Origin: Sulfuriroseicoccus oceanibius
GTDB lineage: Bacteria > Verrucomicrobiota > Verrucomicrobiia > Verrucomicrobiales > SLCJ01
DNA: 64,000 bases
Direction: 5' to 3'
NCBI RefSeq assembly: GCF_010681825.2
Contig: NZ_CP066776.1
Span: 1,550,001 to 1,614,000, forward strand
This document shows positions 62,006 to 64,000 of the stretch, piece by piece. A program made the position numbers and the translations under genes. Every line of letters starts with the position of its first letter. Position 1 is the first letter of the stretch. The notes below the pieces were generated by a model. That model was not told where the DNA came from. It made no database searches and was given only the letters and a program-made list of their open reading frames with translations.

Positions 62006-63925
62006 TTAAAATGGGTCGTCATTAGCTGGATCCGGCGCGGGTTCCTGAGCTTTTGGTGCTGGTGAGGCGGTACGTGACGGCGCATCTTCAGGGGGCGCAG
62101 TATTCTTAAGACGATTTTGCAAGGCAAGCACTTCTTTTTGAAGAGCGAGCAAATCAGAAGCGGGGAGGGATGGGTCGCGCAGTCTAGCTTTTGCCACGCC
62201 CAGTCGCGTGCGGATCGATTGACGGCGCAGCCTTTCCAAGGCGTCGAGCACGCAGTCTTGTAACTTTTCGGTAGGTAATGGCTTGTCCAGCACACCGAAG
62301 AAGTACGCTTCTTGCTCGTTCGGGCGATGGCTTAACCACGCATTTACACTGCTAGGGTTGTCTGCGTCGAACTCTGCGTCGAGGATCTCAGTGAGGATTG
62401 TGCCGTGTTCGACGTCGTCGAGCCATTCGCGTTTCCACTCAGAGGTGGCGATGATCTTGCGGCCCTTCTCTGAAGACAGGGCAATGTGGCAGAGCAGCTC
62501 AAGCACTGCAGAGTTGATCGAGAACTTGGGGGCAACGGGTTCGGCGTCGTGTGGGATGTCGCCGCGGGCTTCGCTGGCAGCGGCACGGCTGCGCTCCTGG
62601 TTTTGGCTGCGGCTGCGGGCGGTTGCGACTTCTTTCATCAGCAACTTGTCATCCACACCGAGGCGGGCGGAGACTTTGTGCACCACGGTCTCACGCAACA
62701 TTTTGTCCGATAGTTCGCCAATCTTCTCCGCCAGTTCGCGCGCCAGTCGCGTGCGGTCACCGACATCGCTCATATTGATCTCCGACACCTTGTGCCCGAG
62801 CAGGTAGTCGTAGAAGTCCACCGCGTTGTCGATCAGTTGGCGGAAGGCGTCGACGCCATCGCGCTGGATGAAGGAATCCGGGTCATCCCCTTGAGGCAGG
62901 CGGGCAACGCGGACGACCAGCCCAGCATCTGCGAGCTCTTTTTGCGAGCGTTCGGCAGCTTTGACTCCTGCGGCATCTCCATCGTAGCAGATGACGACGG
63001 TTTCCGTGTAGCGGCGCAGCATGCGTGCGTGATCCGGAGTGAAGGCAGTGCCGAGTGGGGCGACGATGTTTTGCACGCCGTTCTCGCTGGCGGCGATCAG
63101 ATCGATCTGTCCCTCGCACAGGATGGCGTGCTTGGCCTGACCGATCGGGCGCTTGGCTTTGTTCAGTCCGAAAAGCAGCTTGCTCTTGTTGAAGACGATG
63201 GTCTCCGGTGAGTTGAGGTACTTTGCCATCTTCGACTCGGGGTCGAGCAGGCGGCCGGAGTAGCCGACGACGTCGTCGTAGTCGTTGAAGATGGGGAAGA
63301 TCAGGCGGTCGCGGAAGCGGGTGTAGAGTCCGCGTGACGGGTCGTGTTCGTCTCGCAGCGAGGCAATGCCGGCATCGACCAGGGCGCGGCCGCGCAGTCC
63401 TTGTTCACGGGCCCAGTCGAAGAATTCGCGATCGGATGCCGGGGCGTAGCCGATCATCCAGTTGAGCGCGGTGTCTCGTGAGAGTCCGCGGTTCTTCAGA
63501 TAGTCGCGGGCGTGTTGTGCATTCGGCGACTTGAGCAAAAGCTCGTGATAGTACTCGGCGGTTTTGCGCAGCGCGGTCAACGCTTGCGAGCGGCGCTTGA
63601 GCTTGGCTTCTTCTTTAGGGTCGAGTTGTTGTTCGACCAGTGCGATACCGGCGCGGTCCGCGAGCTTCTTGATGGTGTCCTGGAACGAGATGTTCTCGTA
63701 ATCCATGACGAAGCGGATGGCGGTACCTCCGGCGCCGCAGCCGAAGCACTTGAAGCTCTGGCGGCTGGGGCTGACGTAGAAGGAGGGTGTTTTTTCCTGA
63801 TGGAATGGGCAGTTGGCGCGGAAGTTGCCACCGACGCGCTTGAGCGGAAAGTAGCTTTCGACCAAGTCGACGATGTTCGTCGCTTGGAGCACTTGTTGAA
63901 TGGTTTCTTCCGCAATCCTCTTCAT
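62006..63925 (-). CDS. dnaG: DNA primase DnaG
   Basis: 639 residues. The zinc ribbon (CHC2 type) has Cys39, His42, Cys60 and Cys63 in CPFHQEKTPSFY and KCFGCGAGGTA. The RNA polymerase/TOPRIM core contains KLLFGLNKAKRP, CEGQIDLIAA and the DGDAAGVKAAER acidic cluster. A helical C-terminal region probably contacts DnaB, and the last 40 residues are Pro/Ala-rich (PSRTASPAPKAQEPAPDPAN). It synthesises RNA primers at replication forks. The ATG at 63925 opens the family N-terminus (MKRIAEETIQQVLQA). It precedes rpoD as in many macromolecular-synthesis operons. The last 75 bp of the window hold only its upstream region. Confidence 0.96.
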   Translation of the reverse strand: MKRIAEETIQQVLQATNIVDLVESYFPLKRVGGNFRANCPFHQEKTPSFYVSPSRQSFKCFGCGAGGTAIRFVMDYENISFQDTIKKLADRAGIALVEQQLDPKEEAKLKRRSQALTALRKTAEYYHELLLKSPNAQHARDYLKNRGLSRDTALNWMIGYAPASDREFFDWAREQGLRGRALVDAGIASLRDEHDPSRGLYTRFRDRLIFPIFNDYDDVVGYSGRLLDPESKMAKYLNSPETIVFNKSKLLFGLNKAKRPIGQAKHAILCEGQIDLIAASENGVQNIVAPLGTAFTPDHARMLRRYTETVVICYDGDAAGVKAAERSQKELADAGLVVRVARLPQGDDPDSFIQRDGVDAFRQLIDNAVDFYDYLLGHKVSEINMSDVGDRTRLARELAEKIGELSDKMLRETVVHKVSARLGVDDKLLMKEVATARSRSQNQERSRAAASEARGDIPHDAEPVAPKFSINSAVLELLCHIALSSEKGRKIIATSEWKREWLDDVEHGTILTEILDAEFDADNPSSVNAWLSHRPNEQEAYFFGVLDKPLPTEKLQDCVLDALERLRRQSIRTRLGVAKARLRDPSLPASDLLALQKEVLALQNRLKNTAPPEDAPSRTASPAPKAQEPAPDPANDDPF

Positions 63926-64000
63926 TCCTCGTGGGGCAAGACGGCAACTGAACACCGTATTAATGCCCTCTGCCAAGCGGTAACTACGAATTAGTCTGTG

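Overview
The window is 64 kb of GC-rich, gene-dense bacterial DNA. The gene set indicates a Gram-negative (diderm) bacterium with lipopolysaccharide: waaA, lptD, lpxA and an RND efflux operon with an outer-membrane factor. A DUF6288-type PDZ/cyclase-like protein, two SHD1-domain secreted proteins, a sulfatase, a GH84 O-GlcNAcase, a lysine/alanine-rich N-terminal tail on RpoD and weak Shine-Dalgarno sequences all fit the phylum Verrucomicrobiota, probably Verrucomicrobiae (Akkermansiaceae-like). This assignment is inferred from gene content, not from a marker-gene tree. No rRNA, tRNA, CRISPR array, phage or complete insertion sequence was seen.

Layout. 0-3.2 kb: the end of a large AsmA-like protein, rsmD and waaA. 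3.6-10.2 kb: a TetR regulator with a perfect palindromic operator, followed by an outer-membrane factor, adaptor and RND pump. 10.4-14.5 kb (minus): a small secreted protein and a 1210-residue PDZ/DUF6288 protein. 14.8-16.9 kb: ftsH. 16.9-19.3 kb (minus): ArsR, permease and redox thioredoxin, plus a second ArsR. 19.5-22.0 kb (minus): rsmB with three small genes behind it, one of only 56 codons. 22.1-26.1 kb (minus): lptD, lpxA and radC. 26.3-28.9 kb (minus): an FHA protein and a polyprenyl diphosphate synthase. 29.2-32.6 kb (plus): rpsN, an FmdB-type zinc ribbon, a CNNM/CorC transporter and pyrC. 32.6-38.5 kb (minus): an N-acetylhexosamine 1-kinase homologue, proB, and the sulfate-assimilation run cysI-cysH-cysK. 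38.7-41.7 kb (plus): tandem SHD1 proteins, one with an HExxH protease motif and one where it is lost. 41.7-45.4 kb (minus): a sulfatase, a small inverted-repeat element, a YaeR-type VOC protein and a run of small orphan genes separated by palindromes that resemble integron cassettes. 45.8-48.5 kb: a P-type cation ATPase flanked by direct repeats. 49.1-55.6 kb (minus): the GH84 enzyme and two tandem 600-residue SLC13/TrkA-C transporters. 55.8-58.6 kb (plus): truncated hemoglobin, comM and a vapBC toxin-antitoxin pair. 58.6-63.9 kb (minus): hexose-6-phosphate mutarotase, a small membrane protein, rpoD and dnaG.

Themes. Envelope biogenesis and export, sulfur assimilation, and salvage of amino sugars from (possibly sulfated) glycans recur. 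The intergenic regions hold at least five families of short dispersed palindromic repeats, several in more than one copy. The most distinctive observations are the protease/pseudoprotease SHD1 pair, the inverted-repeat element carrying a REP-like palindrome, the cassette-like segment at 43.8-45.4 kb, and the palindromes over or next to the starts of the tetR, comM and vapB genes.
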